A stretch of 64,000 bases of DNA from Paragonimus westermani (Eukaryota > Platyhelminthes > Trematoda > Plagiorchiida > Troglotrematidae): assembly GCA_008508345.1 (NCBI GenBank), contig QNGE01001681.1, positions 64,691 through 128,690 on the forward strand, in the 5' to 3' direction. Below, one piece after another: positions 26,230 to 35,305 of the stretch. Position 1 is the first letter of the stretch. Each line of letters opens with the position of its first letter. Made by a program: the position numbers and the translations under genes. Below the pieces are notes generated by a model. The model saw only the letters and a program-made list of their open reading frames with translations, did not search any database and was not told where the DNA came from.

Positions 26230-26860
26230 GTGGGGTACTCCACTGTAAACGTGTATAATGGCGGCTTCTTCGTTGTAAGTAGCTTTGGGCCAATGGAATA
26301 AGCGATAGCGTTTCCTCGCAGCATCCTCCTTTCATCGGGAGCCACGTCCTGATTGTGCGATTGTTTTTTCCAACCATTCTGTTTGGTTGGGCATACCATG
26401 AAGTTGTGCGAATTTTCTTAACTAATCAGCGCTTCAAACAGCTCCTAAATCTCTCACTTTCGAAACAGGGGCCTTGACCGGTCAATGCGCATCGTGGTAA
26501 TCTGTGATTTGCAGCGATGTGTTCCACCACCATCCTGCATACGACGTTTGCATACCATTTGGGGGTACTGCCATCCATGATCCACCTTGTGAAATGTCCA
26601 GTCATGGCTACGATATACCGGTTGCTGGAAAGAAGCCTATCACAACCACCGGCCATAATTCTCCAATTTTGCTAATCTCGACTGGTGTTACGGGATACTG
26701 ACTGGGGTGGTTGGTGCTCTTCAGCAGCTGACATTGCTAACACGCCTGCGCACAAGTGTTCGCGTCATTCTACCGGTACGCCCTTCGCTTCAGCATGTCA
26801 CAAGTTCGATGACACCCCGCATGAGCCAGCTGTTCACATTCCTTCATAAATGTCGCTCTC
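26230..26860 (-). pseudogene. Ty3/gypsy integrase remnant
   Basis: In order on the minus strand: LAHAGCHRTCDMLKRRAYR (zinc-binding H-H region), a stop, NRYIVAMTGHFTRW (generic NRYILVxxDxFTKW), CALTGQGPCFES (generic HTDQGxxFES, with the catalytic Asp changed to Gly), then MPNQTEWLEKTIAQ (generic HPQxNGxVERxNRTL). Loss of the DDE aspartate and several stops mean no activity. Confidence 0.78.
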
Positions 26861-27679
26861 ATTTCCCCTGATGTAACTGGCACGTTTCTTCCCTCCTGCA
26901 GTTGGTGTACTAAAATTCCGGCACTATTCGTCTACAAGTGTGGCCAGTGCATCTTGAGAGCTTTCACTTCTGTAGTCTCCTCGTCTACTGGCGGTTGTCT
27001 TGTCGACAAGTGTTGGTAAATCACCACCCGGATCGCCGTATTCATCCGTTGTGCTGCTTGTAACTTCTCGGGCTGGTTCTCGACTTTAGTACTGCTAAAT
27101 CTGGTAACGTCTTCGTGGACTCAATCGGTATGTTGTTTTCGGGAAAGCAAATCGGGAACACAGTTCTCCTCCCCAGCTACACGGCGAATCGTGAAGTCGT
27201 ACTCATATAGTCGTCGCACCAAACCAGCCAGCTTTCCTCCGGGGTCCTTCGCTGAGTCAATCCACTCCAACTATTTGTGTTCGGTCTCAACACGAAAACG
27301 TCGGTCGAGTAAGTACGGCTTTACAAGATCGCCTGTTAGAAATGTCAAGTGCGCCAAAAGCTGTCCAATTTACCCATAATGAACATTTTTTGTTGTTGTA
27401 AATTTGAATTTCTCTTTTCCGTGCCATTATTGCGCCATCCTTTTCAATCTTTGCGCTGGTTAGCATACTAGACGCTAATTCACTGATTTATGACCTAGGA
27501 CGGTTCCCATGCGCTTCAATGAACAGTATTCATTAGGTCGCTTGACGAGCTGTAAATACGCAAGAGCTGCGCCTGTAATTTATCTTCGGACTGAGAAGGT
27601 AAAAGCTCTATTTCTGGAGACCGGTGTTTTTCCTTCATAGTCAGCTTGGGTATCAGCTCTTCGTGCTTACAACAGCGCG

Positions 27680-27880
27680 TACAGTAGTAGTTCATCGTAA
27701 AGAACGTTGCAACTCAGTTGTACTCGCTTGGTCGTTCCGCAATATAACAGCGCCAAACTCACCTTCTCCGTCCTTCAGTAATTTCGTGCAGCAGGACCTA
27801 GTACCACACTGGTGTATTTCACAACAACGCCTCCCTGCTTCAGTACCGCTCCGATTCCTATATTAGTCGAATCCGTTGTG
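27680..27880 (-). pseudogene. Ty3/gypsy RNase H remnant
   Basis: The minus strand reads NIGIGAVLKQGGVVVKYTSVV followed by LGPAARNY and a stop. It matches DAxxxGxGAVLxQ and the SxxLxxxExNY block of gypsy RNase H. The leading catalytic Asp position is altered. It continues the pol order from the reverse transcriptase. Confidence 0.7.
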
Positions 27881-27919
27881 AGAATGGAACTCTGTCCAGC
27901 CACTGTTAATTTCAGTGTC

Positions 27920-28480
27920 AGCTATCTCTACCCCATCAATTGATGAACCTCAACAAGCCCTTGGTTGACTATCTCTGACCATCGAAACCGCCAATATTCC
28001 TTCAGAATTTCGTCTAATGAGCTCGCAGGACCATGGAGTTTCTCGAAGACACGACTGTAGAACCCAACGCGACCGAGAGACTGCCGTAGCGTTCTCTTTG
28101 ATGTTGGCACTTAAATAAACTCTATCTTCAGCAGTATCTCGGGCGCTGCTTTCTCTCCATTGTGAACCTTGTCCTTTATCAGACCGATTGCTTGATTGGA
28201 ACCTGTGAATATCCGGACCATAAGTTCAACATTGTAAATACCCTGGCGTTCTGTAGCCTATCGAAAACCTCCGCCACCGCTGGGACTGCTGCGACTTTAT
28301 TGACCGTACTCCCTTTGACCCGCCTGAAATCGATACAAAACAAAATTTGCCAGTAGGCTTCTTCACCAACAAGATGGGAGAACTGAACAGCCTATCGACC
28401 CCCTCGATGACTTCTTCGTTCAACATGACCTTCACTAATCGTGCAGCAGATGTTTCCGAACTCTTAAGGAGCAAATTGTT
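27920..28480 (-). pseudogene. Ty3/gypsy reverse transcriptase remnant
   Basis: Two minus frames are recognisable. The first (28226-28474) has EVIEGVDRLFSSPILLVKKP, matching GVIxPSxSPxxSPVVLVKKxxG at the start of gypsy RT. The second (27928-28110) has LRQSLGRVGFYSRVFEKLHG and FRWSEI, matching the LGLxxYYRRFI and FxW connection block. The central palm with its YxDD motif is missing or frameshifted between them. Confidence 0.8.
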
Positions 28481-28859
28481 GAAATCACTTTAGCTCCATG
28501 GGGATTTATTGTTCAATCCAGTCACAATAGCTGCAGGAGTTGTGATGTGTAGCAAACAATTTTCAAAATTTGCTTGTTTCTTTAATTGGCAGCTGGTTAT
28601 CTCATGTTGATATAGTTCTGTGTACGTTCATTCCAATTTGTCCGAGCAGTGGTCTGTGCTTTGTCGCTAGTGAAACAGTGCTATATTGCGTCACAAGTTC
28701 ATTGTATTCCAAATGGAGAATGGCTTCATAACGGTCTAGTATGGTTTCACGTGTTTTGGCTGAGTGTCGAAAGGCTTTTTGACTACACGGTCGCCGATTT
28801 CGACATCTTATTTTGTCAGACCATTACCTTTGACAGTAAATCCACTTAGTGTTCAAACG

Positions 28860-29035
28860 ACCACCACACGGCTAGACAGTCTGCTTGATTTTAGCCAAAC
28901 CAATGAAACCGCCGCCCCAGCGTCATTCAAACAGCAATTCAAGCTACCATTGATTTCTAACCTATCCGGAACTGTAATCTTATCAATAGCACCCATTGCT
29001 GAACCTCCCTTTGTGAACAAATTCTGTCAGCGAAA
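28860..29035 (-). pseudogene. Ty3/gypsy aspartic protease remnant, DAGA
   Basis: The minus strand reads RLEINGSLNCCLNDAGAAVSL. The active-site signature D-T/S-G-A is present as D-A-G-A at about 28913-28924, so the catalytic Thr/Ser is replaced by Ala. LSGFTVKGNGLT after a stop matches the following strand block. The protease would have cut the Gag-Pol polyprotein. Confidence 0.6.
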
Positions 29036-29039
29036 TGTC

Positions 29040-29320
29040 TAATTGGGGGCATCTCTTTGCCCAGTCGGCAAAATCTTCGCCAGTGTTCACACATTCTGCG
29101 TGTGCAGCGGTCGTCGCTATGATTTACTCTCTTCTACTTCTTTGTATTTGAGGCTGTCACTTGTTGAACCAATTTTTCAACTGCACTTCGAAGGTCGCTC
29201 AGTTCATTTGGTTCATTTGCCTTCAACTCGTTGGCCACTGGGAAGCTGTCCGCTAGTAATTGTCAGGCCGCATCAGCTAATTACTGAAACGCCATCGGAT
29301 GTGCGATGACATCAATCTTT
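29040..29320 (-). pseudogene. Ty3/gypsy gag, C-terminal part with knuckle remnant
   Basis: After the insertion the minus strand resumes with DVIAHPMAFQ, a stop, LADAA and then NELSDLRSAVEKLVQQVTAS. That is the DPxxFxxxLxxLADxA and VExLxxQV tail of Gag. A broken Cys-His knuckle-like segment (CEHWRRFCRLG) follows. Stops interrupt the frame at least twice. Confidence 0.6.
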
Positions 29321-29324
29321 AGCT

Positions 29325-29985
29325 AATCCGGGATTGCTTGTGGTGTTTCCTCCAGCAACTGAACAATCAGCATCCGTTTTTCTAAAGCGCGGTCCAGCCG
29401 TGTCATTGTGGTGGATTGTCAGGTCGGAGGTGCGAGTTTTCGAACGCTCAGCCGAGTACCTCAACGCGTGGGAGGTAAATTCGAAAACCTGCCGCGATCG
29501 GATCAACGACAACGTGCGCGACCGGATGAGTCATCGCTCGACTGGATCGGACCAACGGGCGAGGCAGGGCAGGCGAAATACGACAGACGGCCAGATCGGA
29601 GGCGTGGTTTTTCCAACATTTAGAGGAACATCTCGACACGATGTTGGAATACGGTCAAGGCCAACATTGGGTGGATGGCGGACAGCACGAGCAGCCGGAC
29701 GAGCCATCGCGCAACGGAATCGGACAAACAGACGAGGAATGGCAAGCGAAAAACCCTCCGATAGAAGGCACCGGTCACGCACGTAAACCGGTTAGAAGTG
29801 CACACGACGTGTGAACGGAAACCGGGGGGTGCTGTGGGTTGGAATTATGACTCATGAACGAGAGAGCGCGCGTTGCATGTGACTGGCGATTTGGACAATA
29901 AAGATCGTGCTTTATTGGACGCCTTCTCTCTACATCATGACTATCAACAAAGCTACCCACAGTGATATATCGTAAACGGTCTAAG
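29325..29985. mobile_element. GC-rich insertion in the gypsy gag, possibly a solo LTR
   Basis: About 660 bp separate ARL from the next Gag block and do not look like Gag. The segment is visibly richer in GC than the flanks. It contains a 173-bp imperfect tandem duplication (copies starting near 29522 and 29695), a 9-bp inverted repeat TTCCAACAT/ATGTTGGAA (29611-29649) and a palindrome holding AATAAA on both strands (29896-29917). An inner part could be bounded TGT...ACA (29810-29935 or a longer version), as for an LTR. No target-site duplication was recognised, so the class is open. Confidence 0.5.
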
Positions 29986-29987
29986 CC

Positions 29988-30261
29988 GGGCGCCGTTGAG
30001 CCGCCGCACCACCTCATGAAAGTCAGCGGAGCTGCTGAATCCGGCGACCAAAGCCTCGTTCACGGTGGCCCACTCCAGTTTCACAGGGTCCCTCCTCAGC
30101 ACATCAGACACTGCTTCCACCTTGCTTCTCAATAGCATCCGCATAGTCGCCAGCTCCGCTCCGTCGGCCTGGACTCCCACCACTACCACCATGTCCTCGC
30201 GAACCTCCGAGAAAATCCGAACCTCTCCAATTTTGGGAGGCTGCGGCCACGGAATCTTCAT
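29988..30261 (-). pseudogene. Ty3/gypsy gag, N-terminal part
   Basis: Open for about 90 codons. The run KLEWATVNEALVAGFS and ADFHEVVRRLNGARL matches the capsid-like region of flatworm gypsy Gag (WxxVKxxLxxxFS ... RLxxARL). The frame leaves the family pattern directly after ARL, where the GC-rich insertion begins. Gag would form the particle that packages the element RNA. Confidence 0.65.
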
Positions 30262-30299
30262 CCTTTAATCTTGACCTTGTTTCCAAATGCTGTGAGCCA

Positions 30300-31008
30300 A
30301 GAACGTCAACGGCGCATGCATTGTTTATTCGGGAAACCAATGGATGGATTATGCACTTCAACACAACAACAAACAAGCACTCATTTATCTACAACACTTG
30401 TCCCAGAAGGTAACGGTTGCAACGGTTGTCAGTGCTCCGTTCCTGTAAGTACCGAGAACCACTCCTTGCCAGGAAGCACTCTAGTTTGTCTTTTTTGTCT
30501 TTTTCCCTAGGTGGCCTTAAAGTCCAAATTCATGCTCCTGTCGCCGTGATGAAAAGTAGTGGTGTGAGCAATATAGTGCCATTGCTCTTCCTCATTGAAG
30601 TAGTATTCCTGAAACAAAAGTGAACTCACCATATATCACAATCTGTGGAAGATTTAAGTAATCTCAGACACCAGGCACATAAGTACCTATCAGAGAACGA
30701 TGACTCCCCCGGAGTCGCTTGAAAAAGCCGTTTCATTCAAATCCGTGAAAAATTAGGAATGACACTAATGGATGTCACAAAAAAATAATATTCCCTCAAA
30801 CCAAAAAGCCTGAGTAACCACGCTTAGTTTGCAACCATATAAAAAATAACACCACATGCCTAAAGAATGTAGCCCTATGAGTTCTGCAGTCATTTTTAAC
30901 ATCATTGCTGCGTAACGCGGGAATTTCCGATCCATCGACAATGCGAACCAGAGAACGCAAAGAACTTTGTTTATAACGTGTCCCAAATCGTTATCTTATT
31001 GTTGGTAT
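30300..31008. other. RPTP intron; possible 5' flank of the gypsy element
   Basis: The 5' LTR of the gypsy element should fall here on the minus strand, but I could not pair it with a copy near 26.2 kb. No gene is recognised. Confidence 0.35.
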
Positions 31009-31059
31009 CTAGATGTAGTCAGATATGGTTGGAGAGGTTATCTGACTGGAGTTTCTGAC

Positions 31060-31186
31060 GATCACAGTTTGTGCACAAGCTGCTACAGACCGAGTGGTGA
31101 CACTAATCAACGAAAAACGGCGATCATCTTCTGCCTGAATGTTTATCAGATTGACTAACCGAGCTGCTGGAAGAACGGTTGTGGAA
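31060..31186 (-). CDS. Possible RPTP exon: D1 middle strands (uncertain borders)
   Basis: This lies inside an open frame of 121 codons (31009-31374), the longest non-transposon frame among the introns. The stretch RRFSLISVTTRSVAAC resembles the strand block YGxIxVxxxS of PTP domains, and QTVIVRN resembles the following YxVRxF. A 127-bp exon with acceptor ttgctaag and donor ATC/GTCAGA would link 32662 (phase 2) to 24299 (phase 0). The expected KCxxYWP motif is not present in this segment; an FWP occurs just upstream in the same frame, so the exon may begin earlier or be two exons. Position, strand and phase support it; motif match is weak. Confidence 0.4.
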
Positions 31187-32661
31187 CTTAGCAACAAACT
31201 GATAGGCCAAAAGAGCAAAAACTTCCTCCACAAAATGGCGGTCATGAGTACTGTTTCTCTTCCATAAGTGTTGTTTTCCAACAATCTGAGAGTGCTAGCT
31301 ACCGCCATGACTACTGCTGTTCTGGTCTGCTTGGTTCGGTATTCCAGCAACTGGCGCAAGCTATCGTCTAACAAATCACAATAAGGTGTTATTCATCGTA
31401 ATAATTGAAAAAATTAAACGGATGAACCAAATACAAATACATTATTCGTTTCGTGTCAAGGTTGCCGGTGCGCTAAGTTTATTAGCTGGTATTGTAAACT
31501 GAAATGGCTTGATGACCATGCTGTTGCGCAACACCCCGTTGCGATCTACATATCTCAACGTCGTTTCGACCAGGAACTGAATAATATATGTCCAAGTCCA
31601 GTAGCTTGAAGTCTTTCTAATGCATCTCAACAATCTCACAAGTTAGAGCGTGTTCTTCAATTGTATGCCGTAGTCAGCCCGCTGTTTTTCCCGGTTTTTC
31701 AAAATGTGTTATTAAATCTACAATTTATTCATAACGTTGCAGAAACTATGATAAATTCATCTTTTTTCATCATTATGTGACGTATGGTGTACGCGTGAAT
31801 ATACTGCAGGAGAATTTGGTCGAAATCACAGTTAGTAACTTTTCGGAAGCATTTATACAGTCTTAACTTGACTGATGTGCAAGCATAGATTTGAAGGCAG
31901 GTGTTGTTTCTCTTTTTCTGTCAATCCTTAGCCTTGAAGGAATCAATTCTACTAAACCCGGATAAACTACAAAGCGAAAATTTCGATTATATTAAAACTT
32001 TGTTCATATACTCTGTTAACTAGATTACAACAGGTAGGTCCTAGTACTTACCAGCGTCCTGATGAACAACAATTTTGACCCACTCAGACATCAATAGCAT
32101 CATGTTTGTTAGAAGTCAGTCCCACCACCCGTGATCAAGACAGACAATTTGCCCACTTATTCACAAGAGTACTGGAGAACTGTGTCACCCTCCTACGACT
32201 ATTACCCTCTTCATTTCAGGGCCGACCTTACTCAGCTAGTGAAGGTTGGTCCTTGACTTAGTAGGTGCTTTCTAGTGTGAGCCAACTATATCTGATTGAT
32301 CAGGTTTGATCTCTGAGAAATAATCTCACCCCACTGAATAGATTTGTTTGGACCGAGGCATAACGCTTGCTGTTTCAATCAACATAATGCAGTCAGTGTA
32401 GGTTAAGATTTGCTTAAGTTATATAATGGCACACTTAAAGTAATGACCAATTTTGAGTTTCTTTGAATCAGTTCACAATTCCTATCGGACGGGAATCGTC
32501 CGGAGCGTAAGTTAAATTCGTTTACCATTCACGCAAGACTTCTATTAAGAACTTCCCTGGAGAACGTCCCGACGCCGACAAATAACAAATATCCACAAGT
32601 TTATATCAGACTAGCACAATTTGGGATGAACTCAGGTTGAGCGCAACAAAATTTTGGTAAC

Positions 32662-32852
32662 CTGTTCAACATAACAATGACGTCGACGTTGTTCTCAACA
32701 ATCATGCGCCAGAAATCCCCACAGGTGTTTTCTAAAGGAGCCTGTGTGCAAATATATTCCATCTGTCCAAAATCCATTTCCACAGGACCCTTGCTGGGCA
32801 TCGCGATGCGGTAAATAGGAGAAGCGTTGACGTAATCTTGAAGTTCATTCGG
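32662..32852 (-). CDS. RPTP exon: D1 core with DYVNAS, TQAP and DFWRM motifs
   Basis: A 191-bp exon, phase 0 to 2. It encodes the PTP signature block in order: LQDYVNASPI (generic DYINASxI), YICTQAPL (generic YIATQGPL), GDFWRMIVE (generic DFWRMVWE) and DVIVMLN (generic VIVMLT). This is the most recognisable PTP exon here apart from the active site. Differences from consensus are TQGP to TQAP and a six-to-eight residue insertion before MEYICT. The donor is AACAG/GTTACC, weaker than most in this gene; the acceptor is aaactag. The downstream partner is not certain (see 31060-31186). Confidence 0.93.
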
Positions 32853-33662
32853 CTAGTTTGAAAGAAGAATTTAAAATTCTTATTAATATCTTTGTATACA
32901 TTAAAACGAAAGCCAGTAAAGCTTTAGTCAGTTTAGGCAATACCTGTCGAGCCAATCCAATAATTTTTTTCATAGGCCTGAGCTTAGAACAGTGCTTCTG
33001 AATCTATTATATTCCTGAGAAACATGCGTAGTCCTGTGAAACTTCGTGATAGCCATTTAAAAGATAACTCAGTACATCTTATGGCAGAAATAAGCTTATC
33101 AGTGTTATTGACAAAATATTGGCCATAATTTTCAAGAAATACAAAGGAACAGACCGCATCAAATTGTCTGTTCCACCTTTGCTGAAATTTCGTTCTTTTT
33201 GAAAAGGCATTAATGTGTCATAATTACGTTTTGACATCCCGATTTGACTAACTGACCGATAGAATATAAGGTAATGGCGCATAGCCATATAACAGAATGG
33301 TAGAATATAAGTGTATAACACGGATGTTGATGGAGTCCAACGTGACCTGCTTGCGAAATCCTATCGAGGCAGTCGATTCCCTGATGCGTCCCATGTGAAG
33401 AATTAGGACTAGTGTGGGAGTTGTCTCCGGTGTGGTTCCGTAGTCATGCCGTCCGAGTGTTGTTTTGCCAAGCAGCTGAAGTACAGATCTTTCGCAATTT
33501 GGCTACCTTGCAGGCACAATATTACATCGGCGGCGTACATGTAACATTCGCTGATAACAATGAACGCCATTTGTTACTTTCACGTTACTCATTGCTGACT
33601 AGCGTAGTCACTAATCCTATCAGTGCTTCAATCTACTGAAAAACCAACTTGCGGAAACTCAC

Positions 33663-33694
33663 CTGCTTTTTTAACACTATTCGACGAATGTCAT
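33663..33694 (-). CDS. RPTP D1 micro-exon, 32 nt (YDIRRIVL)
   Basis: A micro-exon of 32 nt, phase 1 to 0, with acceptor ctttgactag and a consensus donor CAG/GTGAGT. It completes Tyr and encodes DIRRIVLKKQ, matching the conserved YDxSRVxL strand that follows the KNRY loop. Both borders fit the codon phases of the neighbouring exons (34371-34479 and 32662-32852). Too short for gene finders to call alone; the motif, the splice sites and the double phase match together make it convincing. Confidence 0.85.
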
Positions 33695-34370
33695 CTAGTC
33701 AAAGACAAAAAATAACAGGAGACTATGAGTCAGACACGACGATGTGCATAAAGTGTAAATTAAGTAAACTAAATGAACCTCATGGGAAAGTAACGGATCA
33801 ATCGAGTGTTAATTATACAACGTTGTCCCGTATACAAACTGACCAGTAAAGTAGCAATACCGCTTGTTATTTGTGCGTTTGTTCTCACAGTCACGCTAGC
33901 GTGAACAAAACATCACTCAGATCAACTACTTTGACTGGAGGTTTTCGATTACCATTTTTTTCTACGTCAAAGCCATCAGATCTGTGCACTGTTTCACTGA
34001 TTTTGTAAGGAACGGGAAGTCTGGAGAATGAAAAGAGTCTAATCTTCTTAGACGGACAGTAGAACAGTCAAGGTTACAGCTCTTTATGACTTGGTATGGA
34101 TGAAATATTAACCGAAAAATCATTCTTTACTTCACCAGTTATTATAAATCGCTGAATACTGAAAGTCCTTTGCGACAAGCACACAAAGAAACTTATCAGG
34201 TATCTGTCAAGGATTGGAGTTAATTCGTTATCTGAAAATTTCCAAATAGTGCACTGGTTTTAAAACCAAAGTTTTGTCGACGGAAAAATGACCATATGCA
34301 ATAACTCATCACGAAGTCTTTCAAAGTTGTGATACATAGGCAACCAGATAAATTTAGCCTTGAAACTTAC

Positions 34371-34479
34371 AAGGAACAGCGTTAACACAACGATTTTTCG
34401 TCAGATTCACCAACTCGAAGCAAACTGTGCACTTTAGTCCTTCGGCTTCTTTATTCTTCTCGCTGACATTGTGCAAGTT
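34371..34479 (-). CDS. RPTP exon: D1 phosphotyrosine-recognition loop, KNRC variant
   Basis: A 109-bp exon, phase 0 to 1, with acceptor tttgccgcag and donor CCTT/GTAAGT. It ends LTKNRCVNAVP followed by a split Tyr codon, so with the next exon it reads KNRCVNAVPYD. In classical PTPs this motif is KNRYxNVLPYD, and its Tyr (Tyr46 in PTP1B) lines the phosphotyrosine pocket. Here that Tyr is Cys (codon TGT). The flanking Lys-Asn-Arg, Asn, Pro and Asp are all kept, so the alignment is secure. The split final codon T|AT is completed by the micro-exon at 33694. Confidence 0.85.
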
Positions 34480-35232
34480 CTGCGGCAAATCGAAGGCGAA
34501 CGGTGATGAGTGGTCACGTACGTAAACGATCCGTTCGTTTGCTCAGTCATTATGACATTTGAGAAAGTTGTGAACTCAAGCCTTACACTTCGAGACGTGT
34601 GCTGCCAACATGCATACCGGCTAATTCAGCGACAAGTTTGAGCAAATTAAGTGCTCAACTTCCGTCTTGCTCTTTCATCTTGATGATTCTTAATAAGTTG
34701 AATTTCGGAGGAAGCCTCTTGTTACCCGGAGCATCATGCAAAAAACCGTTGAATTTACCATTTCAGTTCACCTGTTTTTCTAAAACTTAGTTGGCGTGCT
34801 TTAAATATCAAGAAGCCTTAAAGCTGAAAATAAGCCTTAAAGCATTTAAAGTTTGCCTCTTAGTTCTGTACTACACATACTCGGCGGCTTGATTATCAGT
34901 GATTATGATTCCCCATTTGATGTTGCCGAACCAAGTTGGTAAACTTGCGTGACTCGTGATCCAATTTGATGTTTACAAGTTGTTCTTTTTCAGTACCTCA
35001 GTTTTTAGACAACATGCATATGATTCTGTTAAATCTCTGTTCTCTCCCGCCTGTTCAGTGACGCAAAAACCTTTATAGCAAGGCGAGTTGTTTCTAAACT
35101 TGTTGCCTCTAGTCGTGGACCACATACAGATAGACCAGCAGGCAGCTTTTGAACTTAATTAGGTGACTGTTAAATCAGCGGGAGAAACGAAATATGCGTC
35201 CTAGTAGCCTAGTCTTACGCACGGTCTGGGCT

Positions 35233-35305
35233 GGATATATATGTATATATATATCTTAAAATGGGCAGAGGGCAGAAGATTATACGTAAATATATATATA
35301 TACCG
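35233..35305. repeat. AT-dinucleotide tracts
   Basis: Two alternating TA tracts separated by about 40 bases in an RPTP intron. Confidence 0.75.

Larger units (their letters stand above)
26200..30290 (-). mobile_element. Ty3/gypsy LTR retrotransposon, defective, inside an RPTP intron
   Basis: Minus-strand gag and pol remnants occur in the Ty3/gypsy order gag-PR-RT-RNase H-IN, from 30.27 kb down to 26.2 kb. Every domain carries stops or frameshifts, so the element is dead. It has the same orientation as the RPTP gene and lies between the exons at 31.06 and 24.30 kb. No clear terminal repeats could be paired at the two ends. Gag is interrupted by a separate GC-rich insertion (29325-29985). Domain details are in the next entries. 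Confidence 0.88.

Noticed and set aside
29334..29786. 150-codon plus-strand open frame, the longest unbroken frame after the PLE
   Set aside because: It lies in the GC-rich duplicated block, is Arg-rich and low in structure, and other frames there are also open; this fits base composition and not a gene.
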